64,000 nucleotides of DNA from Lachnospiraceae bacterium. GTDB taxonomy: Bacteria; Bacillota; Clostridia; Lachnospirales; Lachnospiraceae. The stretch is taken from NCBI GenBank assembly GCA_015057625.1, contig SVDZ01000001.1:120921-184920 (forward strand), given 5' to 3'. Below are positions 7,294 through 16,752 of this stretch, one piece after another. Each line of letters starts with the position of its first letter. Positions within the stretch are counted from its first letter, which is position 1. The translations under genes and the position numbers were made by a program. The notes beneath the pieces are model-generated. The model saw only the letters and a program-made list of their open reading frames with translations. It made no database searches and was not told the origin of the DNA.

Positions 7294-9993
7294 TTAAGCA
7301 AGAACTACTTTGATTTCGTGTGTTCCATCAGCAGAAAGTTTCTCGATATCTTCTTTTGAAATCAATGCTCCGCCTTCATTCTTAACTCCATCAACAAATA
7401 CTTCAGCAACTTTGTATTCACCTGCATCAAGTCCTTTTTCATTGATGTATGTAATTACAAGGTTCTTACCTCTGAATACAAACTGTAATGATGCCTTGCC
7501 ATCTGCGAACTGATCAGCAATAAGCTTTGGAGCGAGCTTAAGTCCACCCATCTCACCTTTTGCACCGTACATTTCTGTAAGAACTGTGAGAAGCATCCAG
7601 CTTGCTGCGCCTGTGAGGTAGTGGTACATTCCACGTCCTCTCTCACTTACATACTCCGGTACTCCAGGGTAGATAGCGCTTGCATCATAATTATGGCAGT
7701 GTTTGAATAATGTATTGATTACCTTGTAACCTTCTTTCGCAAAGCCTCTCTGGTAAAGTGCATTGGCATACATTGTTGCCATATGACTGAATACCGCACC
7801 GTTTTCCTTATGACCATAAGCAAATCCAAACATACGTCCAAGATCTTCCTTAACCTCATGGAAGTTTGTGTTAAGTCTGTATCCGCCAATCTTTTCATCA
7901 TAAAGGTAAGCATCTGCTGCCTTGATAATATCTTTAACCTGGTCGTCAGTTGCTGTATTAGACATTACTGTAAATACCTGTCCTGTAAGCATCATTCTGA
8001 CACCTTTTTCAAAATCTCCTTCAACTCTTCTGCCGCTGTTGTCATAGTATCCGTTGAACCATGCTTTTCCATCTTTTGACTCTACCCATTCTGTATTCTG
8101 AATGTGTTCTTTAATCCAAGCAGACATACCTTCTAAAATACCGCAGAGCTCATCGCAATCAACATCAGCCTTTTCTCCGCTAATCTGATGTTTAACTGCC
8201 TTACAATATTTGTCAAGAACTGCCTTTTTCTCATCAATGCTGTCATAAACTGATTTTTCAACATTAAGTAAGATAAGAAGTTCCTTTGCAAGAGCAACTG
8301 TATTCTTGCCTGTCTTTTCTTTATAAATTCTGATTAATCTTGCAAGGTTTGCCATGTTGCCACCGTAGAGTGATGTAAATGCAACTGACTCTCCTCTCTT
8401 ATCAGCCATATCAAGAGCGTCATTCCAGTCCGCTCCTCTGAGTCTCATATGGTTGTGTTCACCTACATCATAGAATGAAGCCACATGCTGCATAAGCATA
8501 TGCTCAAGAACTGTACCTGAGTATACATTTCCCGCTGCATCTAACTGCTTATTGCCCTGCTCGTCGTTCCAATCCCAATCCTTCTCTTCTCCTCTACAAA
8601 CCTGAGGATCTTTGAAGTATGTATTTTCTTCCATAAGGAATTCGATATCACCGCTCTGTTCAATGTAAAGCTCTGTTGTGAGGAATGGCCAAGCGCCATG
8701 ATCCATCCAAACTCTTGTGATATTATTTCTGTCTGCGATAAACTCGCCCTGCTTTGAACCAATGATTGTAGCGTTTGTTCCGTCAAATCTTACTCCACCG
8801 AAGTTAGAGATAAGCATATCACGTACATTTTCAGGATTCATAATGAGAAGCGCAAGACAATCCTGCCATAAATCTCTCCATCCGCGTCCACCTTTACCAT
8901 AGTCATGGTGTGGAAGGAATGAACATCCGTAAATTCTTCTTAACATTGGCTGGAAGTTAACCCAGTGCATCCAGTTATCAAAATCTGTATCCTTTGAAGA
9001 ATATCTGATGTTAATCTTGTCCTGCCATTCATTTTTGGTAGACTCGATAAGTTCGTCAAATGTCTTTGTGTCAATATACTTGTCAGCAAGTCCCTCAACT
9101 TCAGCTTCTGATGTTCCGTAACCAAGAGCAACAATATATGTCTTTGTCTGACCCGGAGCAAGAGTAACCTTTTCGAATCTCATTGCTGCTACTGTCTCAT
9201 ATCCGTCAACTTCCTCTCCTACACCGTATGGAAGTGGAAGGTTTTTCATAACATAATATGGTGTCTCAAAATTTCCGCCTTCTCCGATAAACTCTTCTGT
9301 TACAGGGCAGAAGCTTGAAGGGCTTACCATATTACCTGCATCTTCTTTTGCAAAGCATCCATAGTATATAGTGTTCTTATTATGTCCTCTCTCATCAAAT
9401 GTGAGTGTAGGGAAAATTACAATTCCATTCTTCTTTGTATATGATCTGTGAAGAAGTGAAGTAACGTGTCTGTGGTCTCTCAAGTTTGTTGCCGAACGTC
9501 CATAGAGTGGAATAGCAACTGTAGGTGTAATATCCATAGGTGCATCACTTACATTTGTAATCTCAAACTTAGTAAGCTCTACCTTGTCATCTGTTGATGG
9601 AACGAAGGATGTACAAACACTCTTAAGTCCCATCTCCTTAGAAATACGCTCAACGCTGTGCCACATTACACCTGCTGTAAGCTTAACTTCTTCTTTATCA
9701 TCTGAGAAAAGTTTTGCCTGCTGAGCACTTGAACGTCCTGTAGCAGACCATGCCCCCTTTCCATCAACATAAACCCAGAAGTTTCTTGTTGATTTGTTGT
9801 TGTGCAAATTATCACAACTTACAGGCTCTAATAAAAATGTATTTTGGTCTAATTTAATATCTCCTCCAAGGTCAGGTGCAATGGCACTCATCATACCTGC
9901 TTCATTTGCAAGCGGGAAATATAAATAGCTGGTTAAATCAGGGTTTTCAAGCGAAAAAGTACCCTTTGTATCCAAATATTTTAATCTACTCAT
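7294..9993 (-). CDS. GH94 phosphorylase, probably laminaribiose (beta-1,3-disaccharide) phosphorylase
   Basis: The protein has 899 residues and no signal peptide. It shows the family 94 layout: an N-terminal beta-sandwich (about 1-300), a linker helix region, an (alpha/alpha)6 barrel and a short beta cap. GGRGWRDLWQD and GADWNDALD carry the catalytic region, with Asp522/Asp525 around the conserved Trp-Asn-Asp. GH94 enzymes split beta-glucosidic disaccharides with phosphate to give alpha-glucose-1-phosphate. The beta-1,3 preference is inferred from the GH16, GH17 and GH161-type neighbours; cellobiose phosphorylase is the main alternative. It has its own promoter with an AAAACGTTTT box. The start has AAAGGAG 7 nt upstream. 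Confidence 0.85.
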   Translation of the reverse strand: MSRLKYLDTKGTFSLENPDLTSYLYFPLANEAGMMSAIAPDLGGDIKLDQNTFLLEPVSCDNLHNNKSTRNFWVYVDGKGAWSATGRSSAQQAKLFSDDKEEVKLTAGVMWHSVERISKEMGLKSVCTSFVPSTDDKVELTKFEITNVSDAPMDITPTVAIPLYGRSATNLRDHRHVTSLLHRSYTKKNGIVIFPTLTFDERGHNKNTIYYGCFAKEDAGNMVSPSSFCPVTEEFIGEGGNFETPYYVMKNLPLPYGVGEEVDGYETVAAMRFEKVTLAPGQTKTYIVALGYGTSEAEVEGLADKYIDTKTFDELIESTKNEWQDKINIRYSSKDTDFDNWMHWVNFQPMLRRIYGCSFLPHHDYGKGGRGWRDLWQDCLALLIMNPENVRDMLISNFGGVRFDGTNATIIGSKQGEFIADRNNITRVWMDHGAWPFLTTELYIEQSGDIEFLMEENTYFKDPQVCRGEEKDWDWNDEQGNKQLDAAGNVYSGTVLEHMLMQHVASFYDVGEHNHMRLRGADWNDALDMADKRGESVAFTSLYGGNMANLARLIRIYKEKTGKNTVALAKELLILLNVEKSVYDSIDEKKAVLDKYCKAVKHQISGEKADVDCDELCGILEGMSAWIKEHIQNTEWVESKDGKAWFNGYYDNSGRRVEGDFEKGVRMMLTGQVFTVMSNTATDDQVKDIIKAADAYLYDEKIGGYRLNTNFHEVKEDLGRMFGFAYGHKENGAVFSHMATMYANALYQRGFAKEGYKVINTLFKHCHNYDASAIYPGVPEYVSERGRGMYHYLTGAASWMLLTVLTEMYGAKGEMGGLKLAPKLIADQFADGKASLQFVFRGKNLVITYINEKGLDAGEYKVAEVFVDGVKNEGGALISKEDIEKLSADGTHEIKVVLA

Positions 9994-10029
9994 TCTTTTT
10001 CTCCTTTACCGAATAAATCATATAAAACA

Positions 10030-10075
10030 ATCATATCAAAACGCAAAATATGTAGCAAGTTTAAAAACGTTTTTA
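10030..10075 (-). promoter_or_regulatory. GH94 promoter with upstream operator box
   Basis: TTGCTA (10058-10053), a 17-bp spacer and TATGAT (10035-10030) form a good sigma-A promoter. The perfect 14-bp palindrome TAAAAACGTTTTTA (10062-10075) has its 12-bp core 4 bp upstream of the -35, centred near -46. Its central CG suits a LacI-family protein. Position upstream of -35 favours activation. The same arrangement recurs at 31980-32025 and 33190-33234. Confidence 0.7.
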
Positions 10076-10411
10076 TCTAATTCCGTACTCAGCAAACAAT
10101 TCATTTCTTATTTCTTCATTTTTAAGGGCAAGATTTAGCTCTTCTTCCCTGTTATCATCTTTTAATCTCTGTGCCAGTTCAGCGAACATTGCTATTCCAT
10201 CCTGCTGTCCTATCTGCTGTCCTATCTGCCGTCCTATCAACATTCCGTCTTCTTTTCCGTGTGTATAAATTGTTTCTGATACGTTACACATATTATCAAC
10301 CTCTCTTTCCAACATATCTGTTATCGGGATTCCATATTCTTCTTCTAATATTTTTCTTTTTTCGACTGACGTTTTTTGGGATGCCAGTAACACATCAAGC
10401 AGTTTTATCAC
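10073..10411 (-). pseudogene. C-terminal remnant of an Rpn family nuclease/transposase
   Basis: The 112-residue frame resembles only the tail of Rpn proteins: LLDVLLASQKTSVEKRKILEEEYGI, EREVDNMCNVSE, then a GxxIGQQIGQQ repeat and NEEIRNELFAEYGI. The nuclease domain is missing and the preceding 230 bp hold no matching frame, so this is a broken copy. Its stop overlaps the operator of the GH94 promoter. Full-length relatives are seen at the left edge of the window. Confidence 0.75.
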
Positions 10412-10643
10412 GCCAGTATAATTATTTTGATTACTATATCTTTCTCCACCAATGCCAGCTCGAATCCGCAGATCTGCTTAGCTTTCGTAATTTTCATCCT
10501 TCGGATATCAAATCACTTTCGCTCGCGACAAAAAAGCACTACACCAACTTTTCTTAGTTAGCGTAATGCTTCTATCATCCCAATATTCAAACCCTCAATT
10601 TACAATACCGGGTAGAGATTTACCACACTGCCTGCAGCATTTT
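10412..10643. repeat. Decayed intergenic sequence with REP-like motifs
   Basis: No gene is seen. On the minus strand 10480-10540 reads GCGAAAGTG, then TTGATATCCGAAGGATG, then AAAATTACGAAAGC. This closely resembles the 34-bp repeat at 55685-55767. The block may be debris left with the Rpn remnant. Confidence 0.55.
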
Positions 10644-10895
10644 CTACGCTCTAAATATCTTAAGCAATAACGATACTCCCGCAATTAGTATAAAGATTCC
10701 CAAAAGTACTCCTATTATTTTGCCAATTACTGTTACGCTCCAAAACACAATTTTCATTGCTAACCATGTAATTAATCCTACTATCAATACCACTATAATG
10801 TATCTTATCGGTTTTGGAATTTTGGTATTATTAATTATTCCACCGATTAATCCCTCAACTAATTCTTCAAATATCACTTCAATTATTTCTGACAT
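10644..10895 (-). CDS. Small membrane protein of unknown function
   Basis: This 83-residue protein starts after a good AAAGGAG site. An amphipathic N-terminus (EEVLEGLIGGI-like) leads to two predicted membrane segments (about 31-50 and 56-79) and a short basic end. I do not recognise a family. It sits between the GH161-type gene and the Rpn remnant, past a strong hairpin, so it is probably not essential to the glucan operon. Confidence 0.6.
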   Translation of the reverse strand: MSEIIEVIFEELVEGLIGGIINNTKIPKPIRYIIVVLIVGLITWLAMKIVFWSVTVIGKIIGVLLGIFILIAGVSLLLKIFRA

Positions 10896-10924
10896 ACTTT
10901 CTCCTTTAATTACTTTTAGACAAG

Positions 10925-10956
10925 TTAACCCCTCCCTTTTTGTTGGGAGGGGTTAA
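10925..10956 (-). terminator. Strong hairpin after the GH161-type phosphorylase gene
   Basis: TTAACCCCTCCC and GGGAGGGGTTAA form a perfect 12-bp stem with an 8-nt loop, 42 bp past the stop at 10998. No long T tract follows on either strand, so it may act as a 3' stabiliser as much as a terminator. Confidence 0.6.
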
Positions 10957-10997
10957 TTGTAATTTACTGATTATACTTAATCAGATAGTTATTAATC

Positions 10998-13900
10998 TTA
11001 TTTGAAGTATACTTCAATCTTATCTACTTCGCCGTTACGAACCTTCTCTGCAAGAGCACCTTTAATCTTGTTCTCTGTAGATACTGTTTCGCCACCGATT
11101 ACTACTTTGTCAACTACTGCAGCGTCAGGACCGAATGTAGCCTTTCCTGTCTTGTTGATGTATGTAATATCACAGCATGATAACAATCTGAATGAAGCTT
11201 CTCCGTTATCGAATAACCAATCAGCAATCTTTGGTGTGAAGTTAAGAACTAACTCACCATCTTCGTATGTGAAGACTTTTCCACCCATGAACATCTGAAT
11301 CCACATTGAAATCATTTCTGTTGTAGATCCTGAAAGTCTTGCGATAAATCCACGTCCGTGAACATCAGGGTTTGGATTTGCTGATGATGCAAGGAATGAA
11401 GAGTTCTCTAAGATACTTCTTCCATACATATTTGGATCAAGGAATGGAATCATAGCTCTTGTGATTGTCTCATAATACTCATCGTACAATCCGGCTTTGA
11501 TAATTCCTAAGATATATTTGTATTCCATGTGAAGGAATACGTTTTCTCTTTCCTGCCAACCAGGTGTAAATGCACGGCAACGTCCGTTTTCCATTGAACA
11601 TTCTTCAATAGAAGCAGATGTCTTGTACATTCCAAGCTTCTGATCGTAAATGCCGCTTGCCTTAACATTCTTGTAGATTGTCTTAGCTGTCTCAACATCT
11701 GTGTATCCGATCATTCTTGCAGGTCCCTCAAGGAATGGAGGAAGTGGAACTGTCTTGAAGCCTTTAACTTTAGCTTTCTGAAGTCCGTAGTGACTCTTTA
11801 CAGGGTTACCCTGTGCATCAACTACTGGCTCGAAATCTGTAACTTCATGTGTGAGGTATGTTGGTACAATTCCTCCACCAAGTTCAACTGCCTTTTCTAT
11901 TCCCTTAGAAATCTTTTCTTCAAATGCTTCAAAGATAGAAACTATTTCTGCCTTTGTCATAGTCTTCTCAGCACCTGTGAAGTTTAACTTAACCTGTGCT
12001 CTGTAGTTTTCTCTTACTGTTGCTACTGCATCCCAGTATTCGAAATCATTGAGACTACCAGCATTGTATTTATCAAGTTCAGCCTTAACTGCTGCTAAGT
12101 AATCAGCAATTTCAGCCGGCATTGTAATTTCTCCTTCGCCCTTAAAGTTTGTAGCGATGAAGTTTACTAATCTCTTTAATTCAAATGTCTCAGGTGTACC
12201 TGAACCAAATAATCCAGGAAGTCCGTTCATGGCATCATTCCAGCCCGGCTTTCCACCTTCCATCTCAACACCCATACCGTCAACGTCTAACTGAGCGAAT
12301 TTGCTGAGCGCTAAGATAATCATCTTAACTGCAAGATTTGTGTAGTAGATGTTTCCGTCTTTTGTCTTTAACCAGTTAGTTGCCCACTTGTTAAATCCTT
12401 CTCTTTCAAGTTTCTCTTCATCTTCTACTTCCATACCGTACTGACGAACAGCACCTTTGTTGTTGATTACGTATTTCTCATCACGAGGTACTACGTATGC
12501 AACACTGTCGTAGAATTTGTATGTCTTATCTCCAAATAAGAATTCATCAATTTTGTCTGGGAAGATGCTTAAGTAGTTATCAACAAGGTCCATATTGTAA
12601 TCCCAGTGATCACTCCAGTATCCTTCACCAAATCCAGCTTCAATATTCTGGTCACATGATTTAAGAATGTTTGCAATGAACTCCTGATCATCAATCTTGA
12701 GTTCTAAACCAAGTCTTGCGATTGTGTTTGAAATCTGACCAGGTGTGAACTTACCTGCAACAATCTTCTCGATTTCTGATGCATCGCCGTTAATGCACTC
12801 ATCAACATAAGCCTTAACATCAGCTTCCTTACCAGCTTGAACATTGAATAAACTTGGACGAACTTCAAGTGGATTGTATCCGTCAGCCTGAATAAGACTG
12901 AAGAATGTCTTAACATTGAAATCGCCTACTTCTTTGTTGAAGAATACGTCATTTCTTCTATTCTGAGAAACGTCACGGAAGTTACCGTTACCCTGTGAGT
13001 AGTACTCAGCTGCAATTGAGAAGAAGTTATAATCTCTTTCAGGATCTCCGTGCTTACGGCTGAAAAGATGAATTACAGATTTATTGTCATCCTTGTTTAA
13101 TACATATGGATAACCACCTCTCAAGAAGTTGTCAAGGTAACACTGTTCAATGTACTGATCAAATGTACCTGCTGCAGTGTGAGTCTTAACATCACTTGTA
13201 AATGATTCTGCTAATTCTTCTGCCTCTGTAAACTTTCCTTCAAGATATCCAGGTTTAACAAAGTCTTTTGCCTTTGTATTAATCTGATCTTCTGATCCTG
13301 CATAACCGATTAATGTAGTGAATGTCAATGACTTTCCTGCATCGATTGTCTCTTTAAATGGAGTAAATCCACAAGGTACCTTGTTTGCGAAGCACTGCTC
13401 TTTAGCTAATACATCATCAAGTGTTCCCTCTGAAAATACTGCAGGATTCATAAGTGATAAATCATATCCGTAAATTGTATCCACATCATAGATAACATCC
13501 TGTAACTGACCATCTTTTACTGTGAGATAGTAGTAACCACCCTCAACATCTGAAACCTCAGCTGAGTCCTTTGTTGATGCTCTAAGTGTGTAGTATGGAA
13601 TCTTGTTTTCGATATTTTTAATATATGACCAGCTTCTGAAAAGGAAAGACATTTCCTTAAACTCGCCGTTTGAAATACCTGATGGAATAATCTTTGGAAG
13701 TCCATCGATTACTTCGATGTTCTTTGCCTTTCCATCTGTACTTTCAACTTCTACTTTTCTTACTAAAGCGCCAATGCTCTCGTTTGGAAGTACGAAGTAA
13801 GTAACTGTAACTTTGATTCCATATTTAGAATTATCTTCAACAATCTTGAAGCTGTTCTTGTTCATCTGAATAGAACGCTTAGCTTCTTTTTCAACCTTGA

Positions 13901-14177
13901 AAAATGGCTCATAGTACTCACCATCAATCTTTAAGAATGTTCTAAATCCTTTGATTGCTGTATTTTCGTATGCTGTATTTGCCGAATTAAATTCCATAAT
14001 GGCATTGCCCTTGTTGCCAATACCAAAACTGTTAATGCCCTGTCCTCTGTTTGTGTAAAATACCCAGATTGGAATACCCATTACTCCGGCAAGTCCCGGA
14101 AGGAAGCTTGAGAATGCAGGCATTTTGTCATAATCATCTATTACAAATGTTTTGTTCTCGAGTCTGTAATTGCTCAT
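10998..14177 (-). CDS. Large beta-1,3-glucan/oligoglucan phosphorylase (GH161 or GH149 type)
   Basis: At 1,059 residues with no signal peptide it is longer than GH94 enzymes. The N-terminus (FVIDDYDKMPAFSSFLPG, WVFYTNRGQGINSFG, NANTAYENT-like) matches my memory of the GH149/GH161 phosphorylases, and the barrel carries GKPGWNDAMNGLPGLFGSG with the likely acid Asp648. Such enzymes phosphorolyse beta-1,3-oligoglucans of DP3 or more, releasing alpha-glucose-1-phosphate. With the GH94 enzyme this gives a long-chain plus disaccharide pair. The gene follows the LacI-family regulator by 33 bp, so they share a transcript. The exact family number is the uncertain part; phosphorylase chemistry is likely. 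Confidence 0.75.
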   Translation of the reverse strand: MSNYRLENKTFVIDDYDKMPAFSSFLPGLAGVMGIPIWVFYTNRGQGINSFGIGNKGNAIMEFNSANTAYENTAIKGFRTFLKIDGEYYEPFFKVEKEAKRSIQMNKNSFKIVEDNSKYGIKVTVTYFVLPNESIGALVRKVEVESTDGKAKNIEVIDGLPKIIPSGISNGEFKEMSFLFRSWSYIKNIENKIPYYTLRASTKDSAEVSDVEGGYYYLTVKDGQLQDVIYDVDTIYGYDLSLMNPAVFSEGTLDDVLAKEQCFANKVPCGFTPFKETIDAGKSLTFTTLIGYAGSEDQINTKAKDFVKPGYLEGKFTEAEELAESFTSDVKTHTAAGTFDQYIEQCYLDNFLRGGYPYVLNKDDNKSVIHLFSRKHGDPERDYNFFSIAAEYYSQGNGNFRDVSQNRRNDVFFNKEVGDFNVKTFFSLIQADGYNPLEVRPSLFNVQAGKEADVKAYVDECINGDASEIEKIVAGKFTPGQISNTIARLGLELKIDDQEFIANILKSCDQNIEAGFGEGYWSDHWDYNMDLVDNYLSIFPDKIDEFLFGDKTYKFYDSVAYVVPRDEKYVINNKGAVRQYGMEVEDEEKLEREGFNKWATNWLKTKDGNIYYTNLAVKMIILALSKFAQLDVDGMGVEMEGGKPGWNDAMNGLPGLFGSGTPETFELKRLVNFIATNFKGEGEITMPAEIADYLAAVKAELDKYNAGSLNDFEYWDAVATVRENYRAQVKLNFTGAEKTMTKAEIVSIFEAFEEKISKGIEKAVELGGGIVPTYLTHEVTDFEPVVDAQGNPVKSHYGLQKAKVKGFKTVPLPPFLEGPARMIGYTDVETAKTIYKNVKASGIYDQKLGMYKTSASIEECSMENGRCRAFTPGWQERENVFLHMEYKYILGIIKAGLYDEYYETITRAMIPFLDPNMYGRSILENSSFLASSANPNPDVHGRGFIARLSGSTTEMISMWIQMFMGGKVFTYEDGELVLNFTPKIADWLFDNGEASFRLLSCCDITYINKTGKATFGPDAAVVDKVVIGGETVSTENKIKGALAEKVRNGEVDKIEVYFK

Positions 14178-14210
14178 TATAGTTCCTCTTATCTTTCTAT
14201 TTATTAAATG

Positions 14211-15221
14211 TTAATCATCTTCCTTAATTTTAGAGCCGCATGAACGTCTGTAAACCATTTTAGGAGACAATTTTGTAACAGTACCACTCTTGTCATCTTC
14301 AGCATTGAGCAGTCTGAATAACTCAGTAGCGCTTGCACTTCCAAGTTCGGTTATCGGACTGTGTACTGTAGTAAGTGGAATACTGTAGAAAGGACTCACT
14401 GTACTGTCATCATATCCTATTACGCTGACATCTTCCGGCACTCTGTATCCCACATCCTGTAATGCCTGAATACATCCCCATGCCATCTCATCGTTTGCGC
14501 AGAACATTGCGTCCGGTACTTCGATATCCTTTGATAACATTGTTCTCATTTCACTATAAGCCATTGATTCTTCGAAATAACCTCTTAAAATAAGATCTTC
14601 ATCGATAGGAAGATTATTTCTTTCCATTACTTCTACGAATCCTTTGTAACGGTTGGAATCGTCTGATGTCTTATTTCCGTGCATGTAACCAATTCGTTTG
14701 TGTCCAAGTTTTACAAGATAATCTACTGCCATTACAGCACCTAACTTATCATCCACCAATACTCCCGATACATTCTTATCTTTACAGTCTCTGTCAAGAA
14801 ATACCATCGGTATATTAACGGTTGCTATTCTTTTTACATAATCACCTGTCAAATCTTCCTGATAAATAATAGCACCTGCAACTCCGGAAGCTATTATCAT
14901 ACGATATATTTCGTCCGGCGAGTTATCATTGCTAATGTAGATATTGAGCATGTAATTATTCAGTTTACACTGCATATGAATAGCCTGAGTAAGGACTTTG
15001 TAGAAATCTCCCTGTAAACTTGTGATAAAAAGGCCTATTGTATTTTTTCTGTTTGATTTTAATAATTTTGCATTCATATTTGGAATGTAATGCAATTTTT
15101 CAACAGCTGCCAATACTCTCTGCTTTGTTGGTTCACTAACTATATCCGCGTTATTAAATACGTTTGATACAGTTGAGATTGCAACACCCGCTTCTTTGGC
15201 AACGTCCTTTATTGTAACCAT
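14211..15221 (-). CDS. LacI-family transcriptional regulator
   Basis: This 336-residue protein has the classic N-terminal helix-turn-helix (VTIKDVAKEAGVAISTVSNV, residues 2-21) and hinge, then a periplasmic-binding-protein-like sugar domain (GLFITSLQGDFY, GYMHGNKTSDDSNRYKG, DAMFCANDEMAWG, VIGYDDSTVSPF). The start follows GGAGG. It lies inside the glucan operon between GH16 and the large phosphorylase, so it likely senses a laminari-oligosaccharide. The best candidate operator is the AAAACGTTTT palindrome before three promoters of the locus. Its place upstream of -35 suggests activation, or dual control. Binding is inferred. Confidence 0.92.
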   Translation of the reverse strand: MVTIKDVAKEAGVAISTVSNVFNNADIVSEPTKQRVLAAVEKLHYIPNMNAKLLKSNRKNTIGLFITSLQGDFYKVLTQAIHMQCKLNNYMLNIYISNDNSPDEIYRMIIASGVAGAIIYQEDLTGDYVKRIATVNIPMVFLDRDCKDKNVSGVLVDDKLGAVMAVDYLVKLGHKRIGYMHGNKTSDDSNRYKGFVEVMERNNLPIDEDLILRGYFEESMAYSEMRTMLSKDIEVPDAMFCANDEMAWGCIQALQDVGYRVPEDVSVIGYDDSTVSPFYSIPLTTVHSPITELGSASATELFRLLNAEDDKSGTVTKLSPKMVYRRSCGSKIKEDD

Positions 15222-15255
15222 ACAACATCCTCCGTTTACTTATAAAACGCATATG

Positions 15256-15298
15256 CAGGAAGTCCTATGCCACAAAAAATGTGGCATAAGCTTTCCTG
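15256..15298 (-). promoter_or_regulatory. Intercistronic stem-loop between GH16 and the regulator gene
   Basis: CAGGAAAGCTTATGCCAC pairs with GTGGCATAGGACTTCCTG with one internal mismatch region. No T tract follows. It may be a processing or mRNA-stability element separating the transport/GH16 part of the operon from the regulator and phosphorylase part. Confidence 0.55.
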
Positions 15299-15324
15299 AA
15301 TAAAAATCAATTATTAACTTTTAA

Positions 15325-16722
15325 TTATTTGTATACTCTTACATAATCAACATAGAAGTAATCTTCTAATGTCTGGATGTCTCCGTTTGTCTTTACAACT
15401 TTCCAACCATATGGATTTGGATATGCTACGTCCGGATCAACTCCTGAAGCGTTTCCACCGATTGCACAGTTCAAGATAAAGAAGAAGTTATGATCAAATA
15501 CCCAACTCAGAGCTTTCTTTTCAGGTGGATACTTTGATGGATCAAATTTTCCAACATATTTGCCGTCAACAGAAAATTCAATATATGTATCTGTCCACAA
15601 TGCTGTGTATGTGTGGAAATCTGCCGCTGCAACTGCCTGTGTAAGACCTGTATCATAGTTTTTGTTTCCACCAGGTGCTGAAGGCAGATTATTGAAATAT
15701 GGGCAATGAATAGTCTGTGGTACTCCACCGTTCATTCCTTCCATAATATCAATCTCACCACATTTTGGCCACTCGTTTACTTTCTCATAGCAATTTGAGC
15801 CTAACATCCATCCTGCTGACCAACTAGCTAATGCTTTTGTAGATTTCGCACGAATCTCCATCTTTCCGTACTTAAATTCCTTCTTACCATATGTCTTAAT
15901 TCTTGTAGATGTAGCAGTGTCTGGAAGGAATTTTTGTGTACTCTTGTTGTAGTCTACTCTAGGGATAATTACGAGGCTTCCATTTTCAACTTTATAGTTG
16001 CCACTTGCCTGGTAATCCTGCCATTCCTGATTTCCCCATCCGTCATTTCCGTGACCTGTCTCAAATGTCCAGGTATTTGTATCAAGGGAATTTCCGTTGA
16101 ATTCATCTGACCAAACCAAGCCCCAGATATAAATACCTTCTGTTACTTTAGAGTATTCACCTTTGATCGTCTTTCCGCCTGATTTTGTGTATGCTTTAAC
16201 TTTGAAATAGTGTGTCTTGCTTGCAGCAAGATTTTTAACTACTGTACTAACTGTTTTGCCACTCTTAACTGTAGCCACTTTAGAAAATCCGCTTTTTGCA
16301 TTTGTTGAGCTATATACTTCATATCCTGTCGCTCCGGATACTTTCTTCCAAGATACCTTGATGTCTTTGTCTCCCGATTTAGCTGCAGTAACGGATTTAA
16401 CTTTTCCTGGTTTAACTGTAAATTTTACTTTTACACTTTTTGATGCGCCCTTAACTGTAACTGTTGCTTTTCCTGCTTTTACTGCCTTAGCTTTACCTTT
16501 TGATGACACTTTAACAATTTTCTTGTTACTTGACTTATAGGTAACTGAACCGTTTGCCTTAACGACGATTTTAATTGAATCGCCTACTGTCATGGTATGT
16601 TTTTTTCCGTTCACAACTTTAACAGATGTTGCAGTTGCTGCACTAACATTTACAACACCAATTGAAGTAAGAACCAATGATGCTGCAATTGCTGCTGCTG
16701 TTGTTTTCTTTAATGTTCTCAT
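15325..16722 (-). CDS. Secreted GH16 endo-beta-1,3-glucanase (laminarinase-like) with Big2 and FN3 modules
   Basis: The start at 16722 is preferred to the ATG at 16740 because GGAGG lies 6 nt before it and inside the longer frame. The 465-residue product has a signal peptide (about 1-28, ending VSAA). A Big2/Ig-like module (about 30-105) and an FN3 domain (about 108-190) follow, then a GH16 jelly roll (about 200-465). The catalytic motif is GEIDIMEG with Glu323, Asp325 and Glu328. Family knowledge gives endo-hydrolysis of beta-1,3- or mixed beta-1,3/1,4-glucan outside the cell. No sortase signal is seen, so it is released or held by the Big2/FN3 part. Confidence 0.9.
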   Translation of the reverse strand: MRTLKKTTAAAIAASLVLTSIGVVNVSAATATSVKVVNGKKHTMTVGDSIKIVVKANGSVTYKSSNKKIVKVSSKGKAKAVKAGKATVTVKGASKSVKVKFTVKPGKVKSVTAAKSGDKDIKVSWKKVSGATGYEVYSSTNAKSGFSKVATVKSGKTVSTVVKNLAASKTHYFKVKAYTKSGGKTIKGEYSKVTEGIYIWGLVWSDEFNGNSLDTNTWTFETGHGNDGWGNQEWQDYQASGNYKVENGSLVIIPRVDYNKSTQKFLPDTATSTRIKTYGKKEFKYGKMEIRAKSTKALASWSAGWMLGSNCYEKVNEWPKCGEIDIMEGMNGGVPQTIHCPYFNNLPSAPGGNKNYDTGLTQAVAAADFHTYTALWTDTYIEFSVDGKYVGKFDPSKYPPEKKALSWVFDHNFFFILNCAIGGNASGVDPDVAYPNPYGWKVVKTNGDIQTLEDYFYVDYVRVYK

Positions 16723-16752
16723 ATCATTCCTCCTTTTCATATTTATCCTTTA

